This document shows, in pieces, positions 1 through 9,010 of a stretch of 61,822 bases of DNA. The stretch is from SAR324 cluster bacterium REDSEA-S27_B3. Its GTDB lineage: Bacteria; SAR324; NAC60-12. The stretch is from contig LUQO01000044.1 of the NCBI GenBank assembly GCA_001627865.1, positions 1 to 61,822 of the forward strand, given 5' to 3'. Within the stretch, counting starts at the first letter, position 1; every line of letters begins with the position of its first letter. A program made the translations under genes and the position numbers. The notes below the pieces were generated by a model. That model was not told the origin of the DNA, did not search any database, and saw only the letters and a program-made list of their open reading frames with translations.

Positions 1-1905
1 CGTTGATCTCGCCCTTGAGCGCGGCGGTCAGCCCGTAGAGGATGGCCCCCTCGACTTGCTGTCTGGCGATGTGCGGGTTGAAGACCTGCCCGCAGTCCGC
101 CACGCAGGTGACCTTGTGGACCGTGACCTTGCCGCGCTCGCTCACGGAAACCTCGGCCACCTGCGCTTGAAAGGCGTCATGGTAGAATAGAAAGCCGATG
201 CCCTGAAAGCGCCCCTCCGGCGGCTTGCCCCAGCCGGATACCTCAGCCGCCCGGTCCAGCACGGCCAGCGCCCGTGGGTTTTGCTTCAGTAAGGCCCGGC
301 GCAGTTCGTAGGGATTATTGCCCCAGGCATGTGCAGCTTCATCCATCGCGCTTTCCAAGGCAAAAATGTTGTGGGACTGACCTACCGAACGCCAGTAACC
401 CACCGGAATCGGGATGTTGGAAGGTACATAGTCCACCCGCAGATTGGGGATGGCATAGGTTCCTTGCATGATAAAAGGGTCAAACACCCCCTCAACTCCA
501 AAGAAGTCATAACCATTTTTCAGGTAGATTTGTGGTGCTTCCTCCAGTCCAAGGATCTGTGCAAAGTGCAAACTCACTGAAGGGTTGACCAGCTTGATTT
601 CCAAAGACATCGGCAGTCCACTTGCATCCTGCCCGATTCGGAACCGGGCAAGAGTTGGGGGACGATAATAATCATGCCGGGTGTCCTCCTCACGGGTCCA
701 TGTGACCTTGACGGGCCTGCCCAGCACCTTGGAGGCCACCAGTGGAGCAACGAGAAAATCCGGTTCAACTTTTCTGCCAAACCCACCGCCGAGGTAGGTG
801 GTGTGGACCTTGATCTTCTCCGGAGGCAGTTCCGTCACCCCCATTGCCACAAACATGACAGCGTCTTGCATTTGATGGGAGGCCCAGACCTCGCAGCTAT
901 CCGCAGTCACGCTGGCCGTAGCCGAAAGCGGCTCCATGGCGGCGTGGGCCTGCATCGGCGCTTCATACTCCAGTTCCAGCACCTTTGCCGCCTTGTCCAT
1001 TGCGGCGGCAGGATCACCCGCATGGGCGGCAGGAACTCCCGGCTTGGCGAGGTCCGCCTGAAACTGCCGACTGATGCTCTCGTCGCTCAAGTCCTTGTGG
1101 CCTCCTTCGGTGTGCAGTGTCAGCGCCTCAGCCCCCTGCATGGCCGCCCAGGTGGAGTCGGCCACCACCACCGCCTGATCCTCCAGCGGGATGACGGCGA
1201 TCACGCCCGGAACCGCCTTGGCCCCGGCATCGTCAACGCCTGTGACTTTGCCCCCACAAACCGCACAGTGCTTGACCGTGCCGTAGAGCATTCCCGGCAG
1301 CTCCACGTCCGTGCCGAAGACGGCGGAGCCGTTGACCTTTTCCGGGGTGTCCCAACGGGGAATGGCTTTCCCTAGGAGCCTAAACTGTTCCGGAGCTTTC
1401 AACGCCGGATTTTCAGGAGGTGTGAGCCGCGAGGCGGCCTCCGCCAGTTCGCCATAGTCCCGGCTGCGTCCGGTGCCGGAATGCGCGATGCGTCCGTTCT
1501 CCGCACGGCATTCGGACACGGGGACGTTCCATTGCTGTGCCGCGGCGCTGCGCAGCAGTTCCCTTGCGGTCGCCCCCAGCTTGCGGAAGGGCTGGTGCCA
1601 TGCTCGCATCGAAACACTGCCACCCGTCATTTGAAAATTGATTGCGGAATTGGTCCACTCCCTGAAAGTTGGGTGCTTGAAATCCGGATGGTGGATAGTT
1701 TCAACATGGCGAATCTGGGACATCTCCACTTCCAGTTCCTCGGCCAGCAGCATGGCCAGCGTGGTGTGGGTGCCTTGTGCGGCAGGGCCGATCCTGCGTC
1801 CGCCTGGGCGAGTTTTGTGAATCCGGAGAGGCCGAGCGCAAGTCCGCCCCCCGCGAGCGCGGACGATTTGATGAAATCGCGTCGGTTGAGTTGGACGATG
1901 TTCAT
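1..1905 (-). CDS. Molybdopterin-binding large subunit, isoquinoline 1-oxidoreductase/aldehyde oxidase type (3' end outside window; frame change)
   Basis: This is the molybdopterin-cofactor subunit of a periplasmic molybdenum hydroxylase that oxidises aldehydes or N-heterocycles; the substrate is not evident. The start at 1905 overlaps the stop of the 2Fe-2S subunit gene as ATGA. The N-terminus carries a Tat signal (RRDFIKSS followed by a Gly/Leu-rich segment). The Tat part and the mature part are in different frames. After roughly 1785-1800 the family sequence continues in another frame (AAQGTHTTLAMLLAEELE onward) and stays open to base 1. That frame contains the cofactor-loop motif YLGGGFGRKVEPDF, followed by WTREEDTRHDYY and GYWRSVGQSHNIFALESAMDE. 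The block before QGTHTT is also shorter than usual. The gene is either broken, mis-assembled, or read with a frameshift. Family assignment is firm; integrity is uncertain. G+C is much higher than in the rest of the window. Confidence 0.8.
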
Positions 1906-2360
1906 GCCCCCTCCTTGAGTTGTGCGGCGCGGTGGATGGCGGCGCGTACCTGGTTGTAGGTTCCGCAGCGACAGATGTTCGTCACCGCCCGGTCAATCTC
2001 CCGGTCGCTGGGCTTGGGGCTGCGCTCCAGCAGGGCGGCGGCGGCCATGATCATGCCTGTCTGGCAGTAGCCGCACTGCGGCACGTCCACCTCGATCCAG
2101 GCCTGCTGGGCCGGATGACTGTTGTCCGGGGAGAGTCCCTCGATGGTGGTGATGGCTGAACCTGCGACTTCGCCCACGGAAATTCCGCAGGAGCGCACGG
2201 CGCGTCCGTTGACATGGACCGTGCAGGCACCGCACTGCTCGATACCGCAGCCGTACTTGGTGCCGTGCAGCTTGAGGTGGTCCCGCAGCGCCCACAGCAG
2301 CGGAGTATCTGATTCGACATCCACTGAATGTCGTTTACCGTTGATAATTAAGTCTGTCAT
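1902..2360 (-). CDS. 2Fe-2S small subunit of molybdenum hydroxylase (IorA/CoxS-like)
   Basis: This 152-residue protein is the electron-transfer subunit that carries two [2Fe-2S] clusters and passes electrons away from the molybdopterin subunit encoded just downstream. The plant-type cluster motif is GTKYGCGIEQCGACTVHVNG near residues 33-52. The second cluster motif is CGYCQTGM near residues 95-102 with CRCGTYNQV near 130-138. Length is normal for the family. GGAG lies about 6 bases before the ATG. The 4-base overlap with the next gene suggests translational coupling. No flavin subunit is visible, as expected for the isoquinoline oxidoreductase subgroup, which passes electrons to cytochromes. 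No accessory gene for cofactor insertion is seen in the window. Confidence 0.93.
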   Translation of the reverse strand: MTDLIINGKRHSVDVESDTPLLWALRDHLKLHGTKYGCGIEQCGACTVHVNGRAVRSCGISVGEVAGSAITTIEGLSPDNSHPAQQAWIEVDVPQCGYCQTGMIMAAAALLERSPKPSDREIDRAVTNICRCGTYNQVRAAIHRAAQLKEGA

Positions 2361-2701
2361 AAGCTACTCCTGTCTTGATGATGGGATACTGTATGGTTGC
2401 AGGACAGGATAAGAGATTTGAAGAACGGAAGTCCCACAATAAACATGAAAAGGATTTTAGAGAAACTGTCTCAATACATAAATCCTTAGTGTATACTTAT
2501 CAACATAAAAAATTAGTAAAATATTTTATTTTTTGTTGTTTTAGCAGCAATTTGTTTCAGCTTAAGCCTTGCCCCTCAACCACTGAGCCTTCGGCTTCGC
2601 TCAGGCATCGCGGTACACCCTCTCCCACGGGGAGAAGGTTGCTATGAAAAAAAATGTTCAGCAAGCACTGTATTCACTGTCGATGCTTAACAACCATCTT
2701 T
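2361..2701. repeat. Intergenic gap with dispersed palindromic repeat (family A copy 1)
   Basis: The gap between the hydroxylase operon and the chemotaxis block holds no convincing gene. A copy of dispersed repeat family A lies at about 2565-2641. It has a CCCCTCA entry, a core of TCGGCTTCGCTCAGGCATCG, and a CTCTCCC/GGGGAGA hairpin. Other copies are near 5030, 21430, 30412, 37055, 54668 and 56205. The rest (about 2420-2560) is A+T-rich without recognisable signals. Confidence 0.7.
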
Positions 2702-4345
2702 TTACTTGAAATCGTCAAGTTTCTTTTCCCATTCAGGCATTCCAATCTGCGGAACCTTATGTTCAGCGTCTTGCTTATGAGATGTCAGGGCAGAAGCAGT
2801 ATCACCCTGCTGATCACCTGCATTCCCTGAAACAAGCTGTCCTGTAGTCGAGGCCAAAGATCTTTGATCCTGCCGAACTTGTTTTGAAGAAAACATCCTT
2901 CTGAGACGTTCCGCTTCAATGGCCATATTCTGGCTGGCCGAGGCATTCTGCTCAACCATCAGCGTATTTTCCTGAGTCAGCTTATCCATGTCCGCAATGG
3001 CTTCATTGACCTGAGTGATACCGCTCGCGTGTTCTGTGGATGCCGCTTCAATGTTTTCCATCATTTCAGAAAAATTGATTACGGCCTTCAGTATTTCTTC
3101 CATGCTTTGATTGCTTTTGTCTTTCAAAGTCTGCAGCATTTCTTCAGTTTCTTTCTGCATGTTTTTCAGAGCCTGATCGCTGCCTTCAACGATCTCCCTT
3201 CCGTTTTGAATGCTCTGCATTTCCAATTCTACAAGACTGCCGATTTCTGAGGAGGCTTTTGAGGAACGATGTGCAAGCTTGCGCACCTCTGTTGCCACAA
3301 CCGCAAACCCTTTGCCGTGCTCTCCTGCCCGCGCGGCTTCCACCGAGGCATTCAGCGCCAAAAGGTTGGTCTGGAAGGCAATATCGTTTATCAAGGTAAT
3401 GATGCCTGATATTTTTTCCGAACTCTCCGAGATATTGGCCATTGCCTCAACAACACTTGTGTTTGCTGACTGAAGCTTGGACAGAGTGCGCTCGTTGGTT
3501 TCAATTGTACGGATGACTGTTTCCTGCAGTTCACTGCGGCCGGAATCCACCGTGTCACGGGCTGACCGCACGAGTGTTGATGCGTTCTTTGCGTCTTCAG
3601 CGTTGCTGTGCACAATGCTGGACATCTGTTCCATGGATGAAGCAGTTTCCTCAAGCGAAGAACTCTGCCGCTGTGTTCGTTCGGAGAGCTTCCTGTTGGC
3701 ATTGGCTACATCCCTCGATTCACGATCAATCTTCAGCACCATTTCACCAACAGGCTTTGTGATAAAGTAATGCAGGAAAAACATTATTACAATTCCTCCA
3801 ATCACCAGAGTTACAATAGTGAATATTGCTGCTGTGCTGATCAACTCCCAGCTTAGTGCAGTCAGTTCATGTTTGCTCCAGGCAACACCGATAAATCCGC
3901 CTATTTCATTTCCTGCCAGAAAAGCGGGTTTCAAAAGCACTACATTGTTTGGAGAATCCTGCCTGAATGGCTTGCCCTGCTTGAGTTGATTAATATTATC
4001 CATGATCATGCTGTTCAGGTCAGGAGCCTGATCAGTATTCAGCTTTTCATAGACCTTACTGCCCTCAAGGTCATAAGCCCGTAGCTGCAGCAGATTTTCT
4101 TCGGCGGTGGAAACGAAGGCCTTTACTTTTTTGCCGACAATGCGTCCATCACCAAGATGAAGTGCGGGCGCCATTTCATTAGCCATAAGTGCAGTCAGAC
4201 GATCATGACGTTGAACGAACTGATGCTCTGCAAAATTATTGTGCATTTGTATCAGCACATAGGACATGACCGACAGGGTAAGAATCCCGCCGAAAATTAT
4301 TACCAGCATAAGCTGGCTTCTGATTGTTAATCGACTAAGAAACAT
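2702..4345 (-). CDS. Methyl-accepting chemotaxis protein, short linker form
   Basis: This 547-residue transmembrane chemoreceptor feeds CheA. Membrane helices lie at about residues 10-32 and 168-194 and enclose a sensor domain of about 135 residues of unknown ligand. After the second helix (ITKPVGEM) only about 30 residues precede the methylation helix ([16 protein letters not shown]), so a complete HAMP domain does not fit. The signalling tip is conserved at about 320-360 ([30 protein letters not shown]). No C-terminal CheR-binding pentapeptide is visible. It follows the DUF4399 gene by 9 bases in the same direction, suggesting co-transcription. The cytoplasmic part closely resembles that of the 845-residue receptor upstream in this cluster, so both probably use the same CheA/CheW. 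Confidence 0.95.
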   Translation of the reverse strand: MFLSRLTIRSQLMLVIIFGGILTLSVMSYVLIQMHNNFAEHQFVQRHDRLTALMANEMAPALHLGDGRIVGKKVKAFVSTAEENLLQLRAYDLEGSKVYEKLNTDQAPDLNSMIMDNINQLKQGKPFRQDSPNNVVLLKPAFLAGNEIGGFIGVAWSKHELTALSWELISTAAIFTIVTLVIGGIVIMFFLHYFITKPVGEMVLKIDRESRDVANANRKLSERTQRQSSSLEETASSMEQMSSIVHSNAEDAKNASTLVRSARDTVDSGRSELQETVIRTIETNERTLSKLQSANTSVVEAMANISESSEKISGIITLINDIAFQTNLLALNASVEAARAGEHGKGFAVVATEVRKLAHRSSKASSEIGSLVELEMQSIQNGREIVEGSDQALKNMQKETEEMLQTLKDKSNQSMEEILKAVINFSEMMENIEAASTEHASGITQVNEAIADMDKLTQENTLMVEQNASASQNMAIEAERLRRMFSSKQVRQDQRSLASTTGQLVSGNAGDQQGDTASALTSHKQDAEHKVPQIGMPEWEKKLDDFK

Positions 4346-4354
4346 GGTGATCCT

Positions 4355-4795
4355 TTATTCAACATTAACTGTTATGACCTCCGACATCACCGGAGGATCG
4401 TGAGGAATATGAGAATAATCCCCGAGGACTGCCTGCAAAGTATGCTCTCCCGGAGGAAGTTTGATTGTTATTTCAGTTTGCCCCTTATGCAGATGCACCT
4501 GTTTTTTGCTGATAGCTTTATTCTCATTTGGGGGAGGTGCGTCTATTATCAAGTGATGATGCCCTGTATCAGGCCAGTCCGCCAAAGCAGGAGCGATTCC
4601 CATTTCATCGGTCAGGCCAAATTGAACCAGAAAAGGACTTTTCAATGTCTGACCGTCTTTTATGTTAATGAAATATATTTTTGTTCCAGGAACTGAAGGT
4701 GTTTCTCCTGCATAAACGACTGAGGCTGTAAACAGCAGGAAAAGAATTTGTAATCTAAAAGATAATTGCAGGAGCTTGATTAATGAGTTTTGCAT
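4355..4795 (-). CDS. Secreted DUF4399-family protein
   Basis: This 146-residue exported protein has an N-terminal signal peptide (about residues 1-29, ending ASVVYAGE). The single domain matches the DUF4399 pattern: IYFINIKDGQTLKSPF, then DTGHHHLIIDAPP, then LPPGEHTLQAVLGDYSHIPH and a closing PPVMSE segment. The His-rich HHH and conserved Asp/Glu residues might bind metal, but the family's function is unknown. The gene lies 9 bases before the 547-residue chemoreceptor and reads the same way. A role as a periplasmic partner of that receptor is possible but unproven. Confidence 0.82.
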   Translation of the reverse strand: MQNSLIKLLQLSFRLQILFLLFTASVVYAGETPSVPGTKIYFINIKDGQTLKSPFLVQFGLTDEMGIAPALADWPDTGHHHLIIDAPPPNENKAISKKQVHLHKGQTEITIKLPPGEHTLQAVLGDYSHIPHDPPVMSEVITVNVE

Positions 4796-4953
4796 GAATA
4801 AAACCTTTGTAGCGTGTTATTTCAATTCGCCATAAACATAGCATAACCGGCGTCTGTTGAAAAAGATTTTCTTTTTTTGCAGACCCAATTTGTGACCCTG
4901 ATACTTTATTTGTACAATTACAGATAACCTGCTGTTTACCCGCCTTTTAGAAT

Positions 4954-4998
4954 GACCCCTGGATTCCGGGGCTGCGCTGCGCTTCGCCCGGAATGACA
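4954..4998. repeat. Dispersed palindrome family B, copy 1
   Basis: CCCCTGGATTCCGGGG is followed by a short GC-rich loop and then CGCCCGGAATGACA, giving an imperfect inverted repeat around CCGGG. The same architecture (TGTCATTCC...GGAATCCAGGG, either orientation) recurs at 36985, 48044 and, more degenerate, 54627. It lies between cheB and the DUF4399 gene, beside a family A repeat. Confidence 0.7.
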
Positions 4999-5027
4999 AG
5001 AGAAGGTCCCCGTCCAGCGGTTTCCCC

Positions 5028-5090
5028 TCACCCACCCCAAGCGGCCCCCCCCTCTCCCCAGGGGAGAGGGCCGGGGTGAGGGGTTCAACT
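5028..5090. repeat. Dispersed palindromic repeat family A, copy 2
   Basis: CCCCTCACCCACC at the left pairs with GGGGTGAGGGG at the right. The inner CCTCTCCCC/GGGGAGAGG forms a second stem. This is a compact two-level palindrome just past the cheB stop. It could act as a transcript end-stabilising hairpin, though no T-tract follows. Confidence 0.75.
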
Positions 5091-6161
5091 GAGTTCGATT
5101 AAGCGTCTTGATATTTCTTCCAGGTTAAGAACCTCATCTACCGCGCCATTTTCCACCGCTTTGCGAGGCATGCCGTACACCACGCAGGATTCTTCGTCCT
5201 GTGCCAAAGTGTGAGATCCAGATTCATGCATCTCAACCATTCCTTTTGCTCCATCATCTCCCATTCCTGTCAGAATTACTCCGATTGAATTTGCTCCAGC
5301 CAGATTGGCAACAGAACGGAATAGCACGTCAACTGAAGGACGGTGACGATTCACAAGCTCTCCATTGTTCATTGTTACTGTGTATCCTTTTCCGGAATTT
5401 TTCAGCATCATGTGCTGGTCTCCGGGTGAAATTAAAACTTTCCCCCGCTCCACCTTTTCTCCTTCACGTGCTTCACAAACATTCAATTGGCAATCCTTAT
5501 CCAGGCTTTCTGAAAAAGACAAAGTAAATGCTTTTGGCATGTGCTGTACAATCACAATCCCCGGCATATCAGCTGGCAACTGAGTAAGCAGTTCTCGAAG
5601 CGCAACTGTTCCACCTGTTGATGCTCCTATGGCAATCAATGATTCCTGACCTTTTTTTAGAGGAACAGAAGACCTTGAAGGTAGAATTGCATCAGCGCTA
5701 AGTTTTTTAGGAGGTGCCAGATACCTTTGCTGTGGAGTTTTCAACCTGGCATGGGCCGCGGCTTTTATCTTGTCACAGATCTGGATGGAGATTTCTTCCA
5801 GTCCTTCCCTGACATCCAGCCTGGGCTTTTCCACAATATCAACTGCACCCAGCTCCAGGCTGCGCAATGCTTCCTGGCTGCCTTTGGTAGTCAAAGCACT
5901 GACCATGACCACAGGCATAGGGTTTGATTTCATCAGCCGCTCAAGAAAAGTCAGGCCGTCCATCCTGGGCATCTGCACATCAAGACTGAGAACATCAGGT
6001 TTCAAATCTCCCAGTTTCTTAAGGGCAATCAGTGCATCCGGTGCAGTCCCTACGACTTCAAGTTCCGGATCAGATGAGTAAATTTGTTTCAATGTTTGCC
6101 TGACAACCGCCGAATCATCGATAATCAGCACCTTGTAAGGAGGAACAGGTTTCTCAGCCAT
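5085..6161 (-). CDS. cheB: Chemotaxis response regulator protein-glutamate methylesterase CheB
   Basis: CheB removes methyl groups from receptor glutamates, and deamidates glutamines, when phosphorylated by CheA. Numbering below is from an upstream in-frame TTG at 6167. The receiver domain has DD at 17-18 and phospho-acceptor D63 (LSLDVQMPRMDG). The methylesterase domain has Ser183 (AIGASTGG), His209 (IVQHMP) and Asp305 (GMGDDGAKGM). I prefer the ATG at 6161 (358 residues), which has GGAAC about 8 bases upstream. The TTG at 6167 would overlap the cheW stop as TTGA and remains possible. It is the last che gene of the operon. A repeat-filled 290-base gap then separates it from DUF4399. Confidence 0.96.
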   Translation of the reverse strand: MAEKPVPPYKVLIIDDSAVVRQTLKQIYSSDPELEVVGTAPDALIALKKLGDLKPDVLSLDVQMPRMDGLTFLERLMKSNPMPVVMVSALTTKGSQEALRSLELGAVDIVEKPRLDVREGLEEISIQICDKIKAAAHARLKTPQQRYLAPPKKLSADAILPSRSSVPLKKGQESLIAIGASTGGTVALRELLTQLPADMPGIVIVQHMPKAFTLSFSESLDKDCQLNVCEAREGEKVERGKVLISPGDQHMMLKNSGKGYTVTMNNGELVNRHRPSVDVLFRSVANLAGANSIGVILTGMGDDGAKGMVEMHESGSHTLAQDEESCVVYGMPRKAVENGAVDEVLNLEEISRRLIELS

Positions 6162-6163
6162 AT

Positions 6164-6703
6164 TCAAAGTTCCATCAATGATTCAAACTGAGTTTTTGAG
6201 AGCAGGTGGTCTATATCCATGAGAATTACCATTTCATCCTTTGTTTTTGCAACACCCTTGATAAACTTGATGTCCACATGTACTGCCATTTCAGTGGTTT
6301 CCTGAATATCCTCTTCTTTGACAAAAATTACGTCCGCGACTGAATCCACGATCAGTCCAATGTTTTTTTCTTCAACCTGAACAATGATGATCACAGAAAA
6401 CTCATGCAGTTCCTCGCTGGACATTCCAAATTTTGTGCGCAGGTCCATTACAGGAATCACCAGTCCGCGCAGATTAAACATACCTACGATGAAATCAGGC
6501 ATCCCCGGAATTTGAGTCAGCCCTTCGGGGTAGCTGATCAATTCACGGACCTTCAGAATATCGAGACCGTATTTTTCCTCGCCAAGTATGAATGTGATCA
6601 GCTGGGCACCCTCACTGTGAGTAACTTCAAGATTCATCTCTTCAAGTTCTTCAGCCGAGAAATCCACTTTCCCCATATAACTGTTGTTCATAGCATTTCC
6701 CAT
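6164..6703 (-). CDS. cheW: Chemotaxis adaptor CheW
   Basis: This 179-residue CheW couples receptors to CheA. The CheW fold starts near residue 32 (QLITFILGEEKYGLDILKVRE) and includes IPGMPDFIVGMFNLRG and VIPVMDLRTKFGM, both conserved receptor/CheA contact regions. An N-terminal extension of about 30 acidic residues precedes the domain. GGAG sits about 7 bases before the chosen ATG. The gene lies between cheA and cheB. CheA also carries its own CheW-like C-terminal domain. Confidence 0.96.
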   Translation of the reverse strand: MGNAMNNSYMGKVDFSAEELEEMNLEVTHSEGAQLITFILGEEKYGLDILKVRELISYPEGLTQIPGMPDFIVGMFNLRGLVIPVMDLRTKFGMSSEELHEFSVIIIVQVEEKNIGLIVDSVADVIFVKEEDIQETTEMAVHVDIKFIKGVAKTKDEMVILMDIDHLLSKTQFESLMEL

Positions 6704-6724
6704 AATAATCTCCGGAGTAATGGT

Positions 6725-8962
6725 TTAATTGACAAGACTGGGAACATCCAGGATAAATGAAACGCTTCCATCACCAAGAATGGTCGCACCGGCAATGCCG
6801 GGAACATGGATAAAGTTATCTTCAAGGCTCTTGATGACCACAGGCCGCTGATCTACAATTTCATCAACCAGCAAGCATTGTTTACGGTTTGCATGCTGAA
6901 CAACCAGTACCAGGCCTTCCGTCGGTTCCTTAAAACGTGGTTTGAGACTGAGACGTTCATGCAGTCTCAGCAGAGGTATGTACTCACCGCGAATTTCCAC
7001 CAATTCACCTTTACGCTTTATTTTTTTAATCTGTTTTGGGAGAGGCCTGATTGCTTCGTTAACAGAAAGAAGCGGGACAGTGAAAACCTGGTTGCCTACA
7101 TAGATCATCATGCCTTCAATGATGGCCAAGGTCAGCGGAAGCTTCAGCTTTACGTTAGTACCTTTTCCGGGAGTACTGCTGATCTCTATTGTTCCAAGCA
7201 GAGCCTCAATATCTTTTTTTACCGAATCCATGCCTACCCCGCGTCCTGAAACATCTGAAACCTCTGTGGTGGTGGTAAAACCCGGTAGAAACAGCAGCTG
7301 AAAAATTTCATGTTCTGTCAGTTCCTCTGATGGACTGATCAACTCCTTATTTACGGCTGATTCAAATACTTCCTTTGAATCAATCCCGCCACCGTCGTCC
7401 TCAATTTCAACAATTACATAGCCTTCCTGCTGAGATGCTTTAAGAAGGATGGTTCCTGTAGGATCCTTGCTGTTCTTTTTACGTGTTTCAGGATCTTCTA
7501 TTCCATGGTCCATTGAATTTCGCACAAGATGAACAAGAGGACCATGCAGCTGTTCTGTCACAGTTTTATCAAGTTCAGTATCACCGCCTTCAATTTCCAG
7601 TCTGATTTTCTTATTGTTGCGATTAGCAAAATCCCGCACAGTGCGCCGCATCGGCGTAAAGATGCTTCCAACAGGAATCATGCGTACCTGAAGAATCTGA
7701 TCCTGCAGTTCTCTGACAGACTTCTCGTTATCCTCAACAAACTGAGCAAGCATCTCACCCATATTTTCATCGACACCCATGATCTGATCGCTGAGCTGAT
7801 GCAGCCGTGACTGATTGATCACAGTTTCGCCAACCATGTTTTGAAGCTTGTCAAGTTTCTCAACCGCAACACGAATGGACTGTACTGTCTGTACCTCAGG
7901 TTCTTTCAGTTGAGGCTTTGGAGCTGATTTTTTTTGAGGCTCGGTCTCAGCTTGAGTTTTCTGTACTTCTTCAGTCTTCGGCTTTGCTTCAGTTTTTTGA
8001 ACCTCCTCTGTTAAAGGTTTTTCTTCATTTTTTTCTTCAGAAGATACTGTACTTTCCTCAGCTTCGATCTGTGGTTCAGGCACATCACCAACCAAGATCT
8101 GAGTAATTTGCTTTTTAGACACCAATCCTGTTGAAGCAAGTCCAGGATCTTCCGGGGGAGGTTCTACCGGTTCAAAGTTTACATCGTGATCGTCTCCCTG
8201 ATAAAAAATCAGTATATTTTCCAATTCCTCCGGAGACCTGGCAGTAACCAGCTTTGCGCTCCACCACAAATGCAGTTCTTCCGTATCAAGGTTTTTCAAT
8301 TCCGGTAAACTGCTGAGATGGGGAAACATAGTTAAATCTCCCAATGTCTTCAGTTCCCTGATAAGCAACAGCGGATCAGAACCATTTCTCAGCATCTCCG
8401 TGCTGAATTTGAGATTAAGAAGATAACCTTTTTCATCCTCGTCTTCATCATCCCAGGCATCTTGTACCTGGCTTTGAGAAGGTTCAGCATCCTCAGTTGC
8501 GGCAGACTCTACGGTTGATTTTTCTTCCTTTTCAGGTGTTTGTACTATTTTTTCTTCAACCGAATCCGAAGTAACAGTAGATACAGTTGATTCAAACCCG
8601 CCAATCTGTTTCAGTGTACGTTCAATCAACTGCTGATTTACATCACCTGTTCCGCGAATTTTGTCCATGAAAGAATTCAAACCATCGAGAGAATCGAGCA
8701 GCAAAGTTGCCATTTCCGGAGTACAGATGATTTCTCCGGACCTGACCTTGTCCAGCAGGTTTTCGAAATGATGGGCGTAATCAGCCAGATCAGTCTGCAT
8801 CACCATCCCCGCGCCGCCTTTAATGGTGTGCATATTACGAAAAATGCGATCTATCAGAGATTTCTTTCTGGGCTGGTTTTCCAGCAAAAGAATGCCCTGC
8901 TCAAGATCCTGGAGAATCTCCTCAACTTCTTCTACAAATTCTTCCAGAGCGGGATCAACCAT
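6725..8962 (-). CDS. cheA: Chemotaxis sensor histidine kinase CheA
   Basis: This 745-residue kinase is the centre of the array. The P1 domain carries the phospho-acceptor His45 (RNMHTIKGGAGMV). A long linker of about 250 residues follows, including a Lys/Glu/Pro/Thr-rich low-complexity stretch at about 310-360 (KTEEVQKT repeats). Dimerisation begins near SIRVAVEKLDKLQNMVGE. The ATP domain has the N box HLVRNSMDHGIEDPE, G1 EIEDDGGGID and G2 GRGVGMDSVKKDIEALLG. The end is a CheW-like domain. I do not recognise a canonical CheY-binding P2 in the linker, which fits the absence of a stand-alone cheY here. The most likely phosphorylation partners in the operon are CheB and the REC-cyclase immediately upstream. 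Confidence 0.96.
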   Translation of the reverse strand: MVDPALEEFVEEVEEILQDLEQGILLLENQPRKKSLIDRIFRNMHTIKGGAGMVMQTDLADYAHHFENLLDKVRSGEIICTPEMATLLLDSLDGLNSFMDKIRGTGDVNQQLIERTLKQIGGFESTVSTVTSDSVEEKIVQTPEKEEKSTVESAATEDAEPSQSQVQDAWDDEDEDEKGYLLNLKFSTEMLRNGSDPLLLIRELKTLGDLTMFPHLSSLPELKNLDTEELHLWWSAKLVTARSPEELENILIFYQGDDHDVNFEPVEPPPEDPGLASTGLVSKKQITQILVGDVPEPQIEAEESTVSSEEKNEEKPLTEEVQKTEAKPKTEEVQKTQAETEPQKKSAPKPQLKEPEVQTVQSIRVAVEKLDKLQNMVGETVINQSRLHQLSDQIMGVDENMGEMLAQFVEDNEKSVRELQDQILQVRMIPVGSIFTPMRRTVRDFANRNNKKIRLEIEGGDTELDKTVTEQLHGPLVHLVRNSMDHGIEDPETRKKNSKDPTGTILLKASQQEGYVIVEIEDDGGGIDSKEVFESAVNKELISPSEELTEHEIFQLLFLPGFTTTTEVSDVSGRGVGMDSVKKDIEALLGTIEISSTPGKGTNVKLKLPLTLAIIEGMMIYVGNQVFTVPLLSVNEAIRPLPKQIKKIKRKGELVEIRGEYIPLLRLHERLSLKPRFKEPTEGLVLVVQHANRKQCLLVDEIVDQRPVVIKSLEDNFIHVPGIAGATILGDGSVSFILDVPSLVN

Positions 8963-9010
8963 TTCAGTTATTTAGGTGTACCTTTTGAAAAAGTATTTTT
9001 TTGGTGCAGA

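Noticed and set aside
674..1375. A 233-codon plus-strand frame
   Set aside because: It is the antisense of the molybdopterin subunit, whose conserved motifs lie on the minus strand. High G+C makes long shadow frames common here.
4817..5035. A short minus-strand frame between cheB and the DUF4399 gene
   Set aside because: It consists mostly of family A and B repeat sequence and has no ribosome site or protein-like pattern.
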